Notes under the pieces: generated by a model
Database searches by the model: none
Seen by the model: the letters and a program-made list of their open reading frames with translations, nothing else
Told to the model about the DNA's origin: nothing
Made by a program: the position numbers and the translations under genes
Source of the DNA: Tieghemiomyces parasiticus
Taxonomy: Eukaryota; Kickxellomycota; Dimargaritomycetes; Dimargaritales; Dimargaritaceae
Assembly: GCA_027575765.1 (NCBI GenBank)
Contig: JANBPT010000507.1
Span: 1 to 33,051 of the forward strand
Direction: 5' to 3'
Length of the DNA: 33,051 bases
Shown: in pieces, positions 30,101 to 33,051 of the stretch
How positions within the stretch are numbered: the first letter of the stretch is position 1
How the letters are laid out: each line of letters begins with the position of its first letter

Positions 30101-33051
30101 AGGCCCAACATTACTCATCAGTTCCGCCGCCACTGCGTTGCCTGGCCCACGTCAAGCAACGCCTGCGTTCTGTACCCGACAGCGGCTTCCCATACGGTCT
30201 CCTCAAATACGTCAAGGGTAGTGTAAGCACTCAAGGACTTGTTTCGGTCAGCCCATTGCCTCCGTCAGGTGTGGTATTTAATTATGCTGGTCGGTTTGAG
30301 CAGCTGATGGCTAAGGATGCCTTCTGGACACCGATCCACATGAAAGGTAGTTGGTCTCACGATCTCAGCTTGGATGAACCCGTTAAGCACGCCCTAAGCA
30401 CATCCGGCAGTTACGACCCAGTGGTAGGGCTGGTACTGGACATCTCGTGTCCGTCTCAACTATACAACCCTGAAACCGTCTACGCGGTAACCTCCCAATG
30501 GAAAACACACCTTGCTTCCCTGGTCCAGGCTGCCGTGGCTACACCTGCGCCGTGCCGTACACCCAGCGACTTCCCGCTGAGCGGTCTCTCTGAGTCGGCC
30601 TTTAGTGTCCTCACCACCGAGATCTTGCCGCAGATGGGGCTGTCACTAGACGACGTGGAGGACATTTACCCCTGTTTACCAATCCAAGAAGGGCTACTGC
30701 TGGCTACCCTCAAGGACCCTGCAGCCTACATGGTACAGTCGTCGTACGATATCCGAGGACCTCTTGATCAGCCGCGCCTGCAAGCGGCCTGGGTAGCCAC
30801 ATTCCAGCACCATACTACTTTCCGAACCCGCTTCCTCCTCGGCGGATTAGGAACCTTGCAACCTAATCTACAGCTAGTCTCTAGGCACACAGATGCGCGC
30901 TGGACCGTGAGTGACTGGTCAGCTATTGACGTTGCCAGTGCAGAGACGGAGTATATGCGCGCGGAGCGTGAGGAGGGGTTCAGACCGTTCCTGCCTCTTA
31001 TTCGCTTTGGTCTCTTCCGCACTGCGCCAGAGCGACACCGCCTGATCATATCGGTCCACCATGCTATTATCGATGGCTGGTCTTACGGCATCTATACACA
31101 AACCCTCCTCCGCTGCTATAGAGGGCTTGGGCCCCTACCAACAGGCCGTCTTCGCGACCTGGTCAGTCACGTCCATAACCAAGACCCCGTGTTGGCCGAA
31201 CGGTACTGGACCGCGTACTTTAAAGGCGTGGAGCAGCCGAGTTTACTCGCGGAGGCCCACCACGCCGCGGATTCTACCGTCCATTCAACCGACGTGGCCT
31301 TCTATGGCTGCCTTGACCGTGTACTAGACCCCGCCGACGACTTGCTCCACTTTGCCAGGTCCCAGGGCGTCACCCCGTCTACCCTTTTGCGTGCCGCCAT
31401 GGGTATAGTCCTGCACCGCTACACAGGTTCAGCCGATCCCATCTTCGGCACTGTCGTCTCCGGTCGCAATGTTCCCGTGCCGCAGGTCGAGTCTACCGCG
31501 GGCTCATGTATCAACACCATCCCCTGGCGCACCGGTCTCTCGGGGCAAACCACGGTGGATGAACTGCTTCAGACGGTTCACGGCGGCGGTACGTCCTCCT
31601 ACGCCTTTGAACACTGCCGCTTGACCGACATCCACCGGTGGAGCGGCTTGAGCGCCGAGCAGCCTCTGTTCAACGTGCTCTTCATTTACGAGAACTATCC
31701 GGAGATGCAAACCGACCTCGGCCTGCCCATCGAGTTGCGACCCGTGGATACCCGCGACCCCACGGATGTACCCTTAACCATTCTGGCCGCGGCGAGCGGG
31801 GACGCCATTATCTTGCGGGCTTCCTTCCAGACGCTGTCGTTTAGCCACGCCTTTGTCGAACGATTCCTCGACCACCTGTCCAACGTTCTTCACAGCCTGG
31901 CCGCACGGAGTACAGACGCACTGGTCCACACCGTGAACATGTTGTCGAACGGGGAAGACGACCAGCTGACCAACACTTGGGCCCGTAATCATCAGGTGTT
32001 GGCCCACGCCCAACCGGCTTGCCAGCAGTTCCTGGCCCGTGTCAATACGAGGCCCGACCACATTGCCGTCCAAGATGGCGATTTTCACCTCAGTTACGGT
32101 CAGCTCTGTCAGGTCGCTGGACGCCTCGCCCACGACCTACAGCAGGCCTGCGCCTGTGGACCGGACCGGATGATCGGTGTCCTGGCCGATAATTCCGTGG
32201 AACTCATTGTGGGCCAGTTAGCCGCGTGGATGACCGGCTCGGCCTTCGTGGTCATTGCCCCGGACTACCCGGCCGAGCGCCAGCAGTTCATCCTGGCCGA
32301 TGCCGCCTGTGTGGCGGTCGTCGGAGCACCCGCCAACCTGGCCTGCCTCGGCGTGAATCCCCGCATCCCCCAGCTGGTGGTTGACGTAGAAAGCCACCCG
32401 GCCAGCACCTCTGCCGCACGGGTTGGCCAGGCTGATGTCGATCCTAGCAGTTTGGCCTACGTGATCTACACCTCGGGCTCGACGGGCCAGCCCAAGGGCG
32501 TCATGATTGAGCATTCGGGTCTTGCCCACTACCTCGCCGGTTTCCGCGAGGTGACCACAGTCACCCCAACGTCCGTGGTACCCACCATGCTGGCCCCGAC
32601 GTTTGACGTGTCCGTCTCGGAGATCTGGACCACCCTCACCAGCGGTGGCACCGTGGCCATCGCCCGCCCTGGCCACTATCAGCCGGCCCTCGCCCTAGCC
32701 ACCCGGGCCGGCTTCACGCCGTCCCTCCTGGCCCTCTTCGAGCCGGCTGACTATCCCGACCTGGCGAGTGTCCTGGTGATTGGTGAGGCCTGTCCGGCTT
32801 CCCTCGTGGACAAGTGGGCCCCGTACGCCGAGTTCATTAACCTGTACGGCCCCACCGAGGTCACCATCGCCACCCACCACGCCAAGCTTCAGGTCGGTGA
32901 CCCTGTGACCATCGGCCGGCCCATGCCGAACGCTGTGGGCCTGATTCTGGATGACCACCTGCGTCCGGTTCCCGTCGGTGTCACCGGGCACCTCTACCTG
33001 GGTGGCAAAGGGCTGGCCCGCGGCTACCTGAACCGCCCCGACTTGACCGTG
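12181..33051 (+). CDS. Giant multimodular nonribosomal peptide synthetase (3' end outside window)
   Basis: One frame is open for 6957 codons (about 0.75 MDa) with no stop and no intron, and runs off the right edge. The start is set by an in-frame TGA at 12133 followed by ATGATG at 12181. The second ATG has A at -3 and may be the one used. Order by residue: partial C (41-250), A1 (274-745), T1 (Ser795), C2 (885-1300), decayed A tail (1335-1415), dead T (1430-1505), dead C (1525-1935), A2 (1960-2430), T2 (Ser2480), C4 (2555-2970), A3 (3001-3480), T3 (Ser3527), C5 (3595-4030), A4 (4055-4530), T4 (Ser4579), C6 (4645-5070), A5 (5100-5580), T5 (Ser5627), E (5677-6110), C7 (6145-6580), A6 (6610 to edge). 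It assembles a peptide by thiotemplate chemistry, presumably in the cytosol. At least six residues are expected, the fifth epimerised. The product is unknown, and termination and tailoring lie outside the window. Confidence 0.98.
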   Translation, partial: MMTIPSHPNATEPLGHVDGVPPATSIPLAKPAAPQSGFGHITVINPLCSQVSATKLFKVTWTILLARYTDSKLVTFGHAQFPVSPLDLEISAMNLTMCAMHLDSAVKLDPVLKAPLSAPGHPLGHREWSLPSDFQGPVTSILVTYAGSKAARPLTRKPSVPRLRRKASTKLKKDSLNTLAAMTGATLVISCQITAGSLIIRLVFDRTQVAEAAVQELGRQLYILARGLTAVAEKPKLLTTMNIADVGWVDEVERQRLLQLAGTVSHSDAVHTPVHHLFIEWARNTPGGIALEHEGRTVTYAELDQSTSALAQILVRDHGARPEVRIALLLAKSIEYFVALFAVLKSGAAYVPIDPEYPDERIRYILTDSAAALVLTSSAVRATGEATMVCSVVMIDSLLASTKSVDDFDRPLIAYSSQPTDLAYIVYTSGTTGQPKGVMVEHGNLSNFAAEPTHLEFYRPENRELLAYAIGFDAILWPTLKSLCYGGTLVLPGSNLLSDLASAQTTSATPSFLAKLCPTDFPLLRGVVSGGEPCTPHLVDTWSRHCHFSNGYGPSETTVVSFTVALEAGDPVTVGRPTRNVLAYVVDDDLRLVPVGAPGQLLIGGFGVARGYCNRPDLTAQKFIANPFGPGRVYLTGDKARWLPNGHVDLLGRIDHQVKLRGFRIELEEIEAAVSSFPTVQLAVATVQRDRLVVFVEPEFVDTTDLLGHCHARLARFMVPDYLVPVAHLRLTANGKVDRKALPEAMESIPTVIPTEPHAFTTMELRLRESWAQVLQVEVEQIGATDDFFRIGGDSISAILLVSKWQQHGFKVTVALLYECRQLRTLATRLTALDVTASKGNQSQGLAVASDSGLAGVELIYNGHDVSLLQPTELEFDHLLTGLTDHGLSTAEIEEIIPCTPSQSGLLVAAAKDPSSYMVQAAVTLTGTVDLDRLRQAWGRVIQQHSVLRTIFVPTAAPRGNGFAQVILRSSHPAWTVVNQPPPCLTALFMESRTRGFSLPNPMVEVHVYPSRQANGHEFVLTIHHSLLDGWSLTLVLQELYQRYHLRDAFPTTPAPRFRNVVETVVTQDETTARSFWSEYLRNIQPTPAPMLGKELTGEHGFAEYRSSLDIPRSDLLQAARRFGVTLSTLLKAAYALVLSHYLGRDDIVIGFVVSGRNLEVPGIASVVGLCINTVPLRFHLTDQLISTWLEQLQTEATRMIPFEHTSLVKVNAWCNPDSDSPLFHTLGAFENFPRVSVKADDVTMGPPQVLEFTEYPLSVDFVDESETVDVKCFYTRTCCGEADIDQLLRRINSVLAQLLSATADTTIDQVSRTLPDSATSCSGQLVTAGGVQVPLATLDRHLARQGLSSPVSVVLHDGRIVTRTLSTEAECHSEKALLAGLNLPSALVPSALISLEAFPHLSSGSEVDFARLGEAYLHASDRVGQDFSVDTPSRWLEVTCMELLTSSVGIFESTKDIWVRITASPALLLTLEHRINQRYGISLSTRAVLTCVDMPALALMINNASLSAGVVTAHSILQPGAQSRMLHITKASLYQTRVWLACQRSDASDLFYFQARLCVPAQVTQSDVERTLNQVMEEVAWLRAVVCKGVDRLLLCTPAEGKPTVDMQDAAGLFPLCCNDFKSADAILINTGMVVVVFQPESRDLVIRVHQILAPVALFGQLVDEIELALNSKPDGRDFAVSPPLILSKESTPELPASDHFDRAYWEALLADAPTGMVLPLDRPRPRVPTFRSASILFDLSPEFVNEWASYTKGRRLPPVSLWAAMVGSYLGRIGGADDVLVDVILSRNLQDKIFISPTLHHSVCPVRVQATATTASLADLSAALSEQLDHSMQHLFSNYDPYAVLAHMSAHPLWHPVRVGLEFNDGEQVANDQSRAALWHDLAFYINVNGQRPNMTLKYSPDLLDSSTIHRFGANMLHYFQVAISDTQSLSKSPLVCPAEEHRLLRVFGRNPGRYDPSKSNASIVSLVRNSIQRSPNTLALEAGADTVTYARMNTRIEGLAYALQTCGIRPQDRVAVFVESRPATIVAMLSLWLIRAVYVPVDCALPEQRQRYMVEAAQCTHALNMGGTDVTWRETLPGLALLQTQAELNLMPLPYTHYPDDLAYIVFTSGTTGQPKGVMIRHAGLTNLLLAPETTLCPDPGMRCLQAMAVGFDGFILVALSPLCTSSTVVFSDGDIPATLGRVDVALLTPSVLGMLNPTDYPNLRRIDSAGEGLPVELAAKWLRNCAVRNLYGPTEITVCSHAGDIQPDLPVTVGRPVAGSGCYIVDSRDQLVPIGVVGEICVDGAGVSMGYVNRPDLNSTKFVHLPYSDGPVYRSGDFGRWLPSGEVECLGRRDDQIKLHGFRIEPTEVETVIRQHAAVESVAVAVQNGNLYAFVTPQDAPVHDVKSFTAARLPAHMIPTVFFPISQLPLTHIGKTDRQRLLELLPGLAGDGDGRTIRGARNNMEHLIVEAMAQTLGMAASEIDIRNSFFQLGGDSITAIGLSSLCRTRGLRLSIAQIFTHSSPAALAKVADLDESVPTMVAYQPFLLVSSFEQGLAKLKGEAASNIGVDPEAIEDIMPVSSLQQGFLVSTLRNSSAYMAQMVYELTGPLDVDKFRQSWQRVTLAHQILRTKFYIPADQSEHAFLQAILRDADFEWDYNAEPQTNFDQVEKQHLRDDRERGFTLDGPLLRYAVYRGADNRHLFCTTFHHALLDAWSVDIILAESLQHYHDVQVRSRSQYRDFIRYISCLDQSSAAEFWSANLRRVKLHPVLQFPMHPDVNGTGHGQVHYTMSSSLTAVHTYCRGMGLTINSLLRAVWALTLARYLGESEEITFGVLMSGRNVPVPGIEGMVGMCINTLPFRAQFPSGGDLASFLHNVNVNSGVLTEYEQCSLVNVKRWADIGADVDLLTSLLVYDNYATTASAFAKEIDYTPRSGQNFTEYAYTVGFSDRDDSLLLNLKYQTQYCNQVYAGYLCAAIDQCLAMIVSGKAQGVGDNWGLPSAEQALVKQWAAGTTITFPQKGWLAHQLFTQNLATCPGKIALETAFASYTYAEVYQQVCGVAVALLSRGFLSGDRAALLYSRCPEFIFSYLAVLIIDGVCVPMDVSNSPDRLRYQYELLGGPWLLTVADHLQLAQVGLEASIDRVLLVNELPTNSIELATEPSRSHNDVAYIAFTSGTTGRPKGIQVRHESLINFVVSWSDRVNLTAGCRFLQTLNISFDGCLIEIFGTFHRGGTLVLQDGDILDSLRRVDTCLLIPSMLTALDPRDYPNLQLLVAAGEPLPFGVAQRWRQHMRVVNVYGPTEVTIVSHSAEIELDQIITVGPTLDNVECYILDAAMRPTPIGVPGELYIGGLGVSNGYVEQPDLTREAFQPNPFGTGTVYRSGDLGCWLPDGQVQIVGRRDHQVKLRGFRIELGELEATCQTFAGMASTVALVKDKALVLYVAPSSLDVADLRRHIASTLPYYMVPDHVITLDRLPLTSVGKTDRKALQALPLPRLCTSDNLDADLPLPPAFDQVSHAVQAVLNITSDQVAPRRSFFQLGGDSISAIRFASLLRKQALQVTVAQIFAASSLIDLAVEIALETDQATGDTPIYRAYSLLRHDGADCDRLIYTTLEAANVTAEDVQDITPVTSLQFGFLFNTLRDPSAYMVQSTYEVRGSLDVERLRHSWEQVGLCHEILRAKFVAADAFSDYPFLQLLMKKPEYTWSYSVMGESSLEDAESDYLVEDRRRGFVLDGPLIRLAIIRLQDTRHLMCFTFHHALLDAWSTSIVLGEVLEYYHGIEPQPRTQFHAFISCLTQVSQEKAANFWKDYLSDVRIDNSLRFPVPPNAHASSVEAVQHTFSVDLSIIHSYCASTGVTLNSLLRAIWALTLARYMGHTDEVTFGVLMSGRNLPVPGIEGMVGMCINTLPFRARLAPDELVTDFVRRVNRESGTLIAHEQSSLVDVKRWAQLPADTALFHSLLIYDNYEEYQASPDQMDIDFIPRDGYNETEYVYGVHFGQVAGSLEVQVKYQTLYCGAEYARLLCRFMDHCLGQIVNQPATRIANVFSLPESELAQIHRWSTGTTVQFPQKDWLAYQLFTQNLTVRPDAVAVESATHSFGYAKVYEHVCNIASALRRRGFKPGHMAALLFARCPEFIFSYLAVQLLGGVCVPMDVKNASDRLLYMVSVLDKPWLLSLTTHTHVAEGLGIDSVDLFYVDNVMAEVIGRCDFQPDTSRHPDDLMYIMFTSGTTGQPKGVPIRHRSLVNFALSREHLFGLTVETRFLLMSNIAFDASLNAIFSTFHAGGTLVLHDGDLLDDLKRVNTCHATPSVLAAIEPGQYPDLTTVIAGGEALSYSVAQAWSRHARVYNTFGPTETTIDSHGTLFDPDGPVSVGYPVHNMQGYILDNDMEPVPIGAPGELYIGGAGVAVGYWKQPELTTKAFVANPFGPGKLYRTGDIVSWLPSGHVYYIGRRDHQVKLRGFRIELGEIESRCQTLPHVANAVALVKDNTLVVYLAPDNVDIVSLRHHLAAKLPEYMVPQHLITMDTLPTTTVGKADRRALLSVPLPEDDGGEDDIDGRHSSPAFTALRGAVAGVLHISPSRAGPRASFFRLGGDSISAIRLASTLRGLDFVVTVAQIFQCPTLGDLGAALVPLELDLSSRSAYAPFSLLGDGSEADTLRQHVAGALGLQSEKIQDVLPVLGLQQGFLVSTLKDPSAYMVQESFELLGRVDPGRLRQSWIDTLNSHTILRTKFIVADEFSNYAFLQVVLAQGEVEWSDQTLSGEDLQQVEANYFTLERERGFDFRSPLIRMALLRVHDQRHILFFAFHHALLDAWSSSIIKAETLERYHGRPIQPRIQYHDYMARVYTTDQSNPGDFWISNLNGIKCHPAIQFPIQSAANGPRHSTVDLTLSPSLSAIQGFCREQGLTFNSLLRSVWALALARYHGEEEEVTFGVLMSGRNVPLPGVEGMVGMCINTLPFRVRFVPHEPLVDYIRRINQESGTLTAYEQCGLIDIKRWTGVDSGTSLFQSLLVYDNHPEASPSANDDFVYQLRSGQNLAEYAYTVSFAEEGDALQLDLQFLNRYCDAHYARLMCQYVDHCMSAIVVKSTSQIRDLMSLPPSEEALVNQWATGHTVDFPLKDWLAHQFFTQNLAIRPDAIALESATAQFTYAEVYHRACAIATALRDQGAYTDDRVALLFTRSPEFIFSYLAVLLLGGVIVCMDANNALDRLSYMINLLEGPWVITNSATSELVAKLGLENGRVVYADQILTFATQHQPLYLPKDRTQDSLAYIVFTSGTTGRPKGVKVAHRSLVNFVLAASERLGLPADCRFLQGLNITFDPLHMEVLGTFHFGGTLVLQDGELLDDLRRVSACILVPSVLAALDPTAYPNLTTLIAGGEALPPTVAEKWVNRAHLHNFYGPSEATIASHSKHIIPGGSVTIGTSLANMQCHILDERMLPVPIGVPGEIYIGGAAVSEGYWRQPALADTSFISNPFGPGRLYRTGDLGCWLANSEVHVLGRKDFQVKLRGFRIELGEIESTCQSYPGIVNAVALIKDKRLVGYVAPGTIDITELLRYVSSILPYYMVPELIIPLDTLPLTSIGKADRKALQVLPLPEEPHVGGPDDPPVSETFATLRCALAEVLNLDPVRVTPSASFLRLGGDSISAIQLSSRCKKYGLKLTVADILKYPTLARLEQCAELIMDRSETKYLMDPIGPVPFTAIERHVIPSLRNVNHFNQSFLVKCRLSLALPVLREAVRSLVTHHDILRLRLTNVDGEWNKEVLPLPADTSVEGFLARFATVIEDDIPLDDYEAWVYRIQQTINVEFGPVMVCALLSVDGKPHVYLTVHHLAIDFVSWRILLEDFETLLTGGTLPEKTLSFREWSTLITEHARTLPDDLWPRHNAVAAIPFDHDPLSHSPATYRTIESVQQTLGLELSELLYGQAAAQADASPQEFMVTALIMALTDSFNISALEIDMEGHGRRPWSADIDVSRTLGWFTSLYPVAFHTDQAQHYSSVPPPLRCLAHVKQRLRSVPDSGFPYGLLKYVKGSVSTQGLVSVSPLPPSGVVFNYAGRFEQLMAKDAFWTPIHMKGSWSHDLSLDEPVKHALSTSGSYDPVVGLVLDISCPSQLYNPETVYAVTSQWKTHLASLVQAAVATPAPCRTPSDFPLSGLSESAFSVLTTEILPQMGLSLDDVEDIYPCLPIQEGLLLATLKDPAAYMVQSSYDIRGPLDQPRLQAAWVATFQHHTTFRTRFLLGGLGTLQPNLQLVSRHTDARWTVSDWSAIDVASAETEYMRAEREEGFRPFLPLIRFGLFRTAPERHRLIISVHHAIIDGWSYGIYTQTLLRCYRGLGPLPTGRLRDLVSHVHNQDPVLAERYWTAYFKGVEQPSLLAEAHHAADSTVHSTDVAFYGCLDRVLDPADDLLHFARSQGVTPSTLLRAAMGIVLHRYTGSADPIFGTVVSGRNVPVPQVESTAGSCINTIPWRTGLSGQTTVDELLQTVHGGGTSSYAFEHCRLTDIHRWSGLSAEQPLFNVLFIYENYPEMQTDLGLPIELRPVDTRDPTDVPLTILAAASGDAIILRASFQTLSFSHAFVERFLDHLSNVLHSLAARSTDALVHTVNMLSNGEDDQLTNTWARNHQVLAHAQPACQQFLARVNTRPDHIAVQDGDFHLSYGQLCQVAGRLAHDLQQACACGPDRMIGVLADNSVELIVGQLAAWMTGSAFVVIAPDYPAERQQFILADAACVAVVGAPANLACLGVNPRIPQLVVDVESHPASTSAARVGQADVDPSSLAYVIYTSGSTGQPKGVMIEHSGLAHYLAGFREVTTVTPTSVVPTMLAPTFDVSVSEIWTTLTSGGTVAIARPGHYQPALALATRAGFTPSLLALFEPADYPDLASVLVIGEACPASLVDKWAPYAEFINLYGPTEVTIATHHAKLQVGDPVTIGRPMPNAVGLILDDHLRPVPVGVTGHLYLGGKGLARGYLNRPDLTV
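12301..12930 (+). other. Vestigial N-terminal condensation domain
   Basis: Residues 41-250 keep features of the C-terminal half of a C domain: FKVTWTILLARYTDSKLVTFG aligns with the usual LLRAxxALVLARYxGxDDVxFG stretch, and the final strand-helix (SLIIRLVFDRTQV) is recognisable. The N-terminal half with HHxxxDG is missing. Fungal NRPSs often start with such remnants, which are not expected to catalyse condensation. A basic patch (RKPSVPRLRRKASTKLKK) at about 157-174 is unusual for this position. Confidence 0.7.
13000..14661 (+). other. Module 1: A1-T1 (starter loading)
   Basis: A1 has all core motifs: YTSGTTGQPKG at 427-437, NGYGPSETT at 550-558, YLTGDKARW near 634, GRIDHQVKLRGFRIE near 652-666 and the A10 lysine K736 in NGKVDRK. 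By alignment to the GrsA Phe domain, the specificity residues read D-A-W-S-V-G-G-V-V (K). The DAW start resembles aromatic-type codes, but I cannot assign a substrate. T1 carries IGGDS with Ser795 as the pantetheine site. Because no complete C domain precedes it, A1 should load the first residue. Confidence 0.9.
14833..16090 (+). other. Condensation domain C2, intact motif
   Basis: The domain starts with IEEIIPCTPSQSGLL and has a complete HHSLLDG (His1024, His1025, Asp1029, Gly1030). It has the SGRNxExPGIxxxVGxCINTVPLR latch region near 1155-1180. It should use the T1-bound residue as donor. Its nearest functional downstream acceptor is T2, because the carrier in between is dead. Confidence 0.9.
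16180..18000 (+). other. Decayed module: A tail, dead T, dead C
   Basis: After C2 only the end of an A domain remains, aligning with A1 from just after motif A8. In it NGKVDRKAL has become GSEVDFARL, so the A10 lysine is Glu. A carrier-like segment follows in which the GGDS site reads I-T-A-S-P (1462-1466), so the pantetheine serine position is proline. Next is a C domain of the LCL-like type (SLYQTRVWLACQ; yWexLLADAPTGMVLPLDRPRP), whose HHxxxDG reads HQILAPV (1651-1657): second His, Asp and Gly are all lost. The missing A core is about 415 residues. The reading frame is intact throughout, so this is in-frame decay inside a living gene. The block could be skipped, structural, or mark a non-functional synthetase. 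Confidence 0.85.
18061..19740 (+). other. Module 2 core: A2-T2
   Basis: A2 has FTSGTTGQPKG near 2110-2120, NLYGPTEIT, YRSGDFGRW, GRRDDQIKLHGFRIEPTEVE (His replaces the usual Arg, and PTEVE replaces LGEIE) and K2419 in GKTDRQ. The derived specificity residues are D-G-L-L-D-A-L-V-C (K); an Asp at position 299 inside an otherwise hydrophobic pocket is notable. T2 has FFQLGGDS with Ser2480. The condensing partner would be C2, across the decayed block. Confidence 0.9.
19840..22870 (+). other. Module 3: C4-A3-T3
   Basis: C4 has HHALLDAW (His2692, His2693, Asp2697, Ala2698), with Ala replacing the motif glycine. The latch reads MSGRNVPVPGIEGMVGMCIN. A3 has TSGTTGRPKG, NVYGPTEVT, YRSGDLGCW and K3466. 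Specificity residues read D-G-I-L-V-A-V-I-V (K), entirely hydrophobic, suggesting an aliphatic or aromatic residue. T3 has FFQLGGDS with Ser3527. This is one of three consecutive modules of nearly equal length and very similar sequence. Confidence 0.9.
22960..26030 (+). other. Module 4: C5-A4-T4
   Basis: C5 repeats HHALLDAW (His3741, His3742, Asp3746, Ala3747). A4 has FTSGTTGQPKG, NTFGPTETT (Phe instead of Tyr), YRTGDIVSW and K4518. Specificity residues read D-A-N-H-I-G-T-I-D (K). The polar Asn, His and terminal Asp set this pocket apart from the other modules. Asp at the last variable position is known from codes for basic residues such as ornithine and arginine, so a polar or basic substrate is a reasonable guess. 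T4 has FFRLGGDS with Ser4579. Confidence 0.88.
26110..29190 (+). other. Module 5: C6-A5-T5
   Basis: C6 again has HHALLDAW (His4791, His4792, Asp4796, Ala4797). A5 has FTSGTTGRPKG, NFYGPSEAT, YRTGDLGCW, GRKDFQVKLRGFRIE and K5567. Specificity residues read D-P-M-I-I-G-F-I-A (K); Pro at position 236 is uncommon and the code is unassigned. T5 has FLRLGGDS with Ser5627, and it is followed directly by an epimerisation domain. Confidence 0.88.
29210..30520 (+). other. Epimerisation domain of module 5
   Basis: Characteristic E-domain motifs are present: VHHLAIDFVSWRILLEDF (His5812, His5813, Asp5817), MEGHGRRPWSADIDVSRTLG then WFTSLYPV at 5941-5968, GFPYGLLKYV near 6003, and VVFNYAGRF near 6031. The EGHGR glutamate and the second His of HH, needed for alpha-proton exchange, are kept. 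Phe replaces Gly after the Asp. It should convert the T5-bound residue to a D/L mixture from which C7 takes the D form. Confidence 0.93.
30600..33051 (+). other. Module 6: C7-A6 (cut by window edge)
   Basis: C7 starts VEDIYPCLPIQEGLL and has a canonical HHAIIDG (His6293, His6294, Asp6298, Gly6299), unlike the HHALLDA of C4-C6. Its position after an E domain predicts a DCL-type acceptor of a D-residue. A6 has YTSGSTGQPKG near 6763-6773 and NLYGPTEVT near 6887; specificity residues read D-V-S-G-L-I-L-I-A, with no match I can assign. The window ends in GYLNRPDLTV, before motifs A7-A10. The linker before A6 (AHAQPACQQFLARVNTRPDH) is unlike those of modules 3-5, so this module has a separate origin from the repeated ones. 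Confidence 0.9.

Noticed and set aside
12612..32991. Many 60-160 codon frames in other frames and on the minus strand between 12.6 and 33 kb
   Set aside because: All overlap the continuous NRPS frame, whose domain motifs are unbroken. They are shadows of GC-biased coding sequence.
1..33051. CRISPR array, rRNA, bacterial operon or plasmid features
   Set aside because: No regularly spaced direct repeats, rRNA motifs or Shine-Dalgarno-led gene strings are seen. Promoter, tRNA and processing signals are eukaryotic.

Overview
The window looks like nuclear DNA of a filamentous or zygomycete-grade fungus. It carries a eukaryotic initiator tRNA-Met, TATA-box promoters, AATAAA signals, a secreted protein with Kex2-type dibasic sites, LTR-like elements and one huge fungal-style nonribosomal peptide synthetase (NRPS). 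The NRPS has no intron over 20.9 kb. An intron-free megagene beside gene-poor DNA suggests a lineage outside the Dikarya, perhaps Zoopagomycota/Kickxellomycotina or Mucoromycota, but that placement is inference only.

Layout. Bases 130-543 and 8104-8584 are two diverged copies of one LTR-like element in the same orientation. Bases 1753-2483 hold a complete small gene: TATA box, 132-codon secreted repeat protein with RR/KK processing sites, and AATAAA. Bases 4459-5085 and 7244-7864 are the arms of an inverted duplication. Each arm carries the same promoter and the first 54 codons of an unrecognised Ser/Thr/Pro-rich protein, on the minus strand at the left and the plus strand at the right. The two copies diverge exactly at a CAG|GTAAGC splice-donor-like point. 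An initiator tRNA-Met (6644-6715) sits between the arms. Bases 8585-11993 are a desert with no gene I can support.

From 12181 to the right edge (33051) a single plus-strand frame stays open for 6957 codons and encodes an NRPS that runs off the window. Domain order: vestigial C (C-terminal half only) - A1-T1 - C2 - [decayed A tail, T without its serine, C without its HHxxxDG residues] - A2-T2 - C4-A3-T3 - C5-A4-T4 - C6-A5-T5-E - C7-A6 (cut). Six adenylation domains are visible, so at least six residues may be assembled, with an epimerised residue at position 5. Modules 3 to 5 repeat with a period of about 1050 residues. The decayed block is 635 residues, which fits one full module that lost about 415 residues of its A core in frame.

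Within the NRPS the modules act in sequence: A domains load amino acids on T-domain pantetheine arms, C domains join them, and E flips the stereocentre of residue 5. No termination domain, tailoring enzyme, transporter or regulator is visible, because the gene continues past the right edge and its left neighbourhood is gene-poor.
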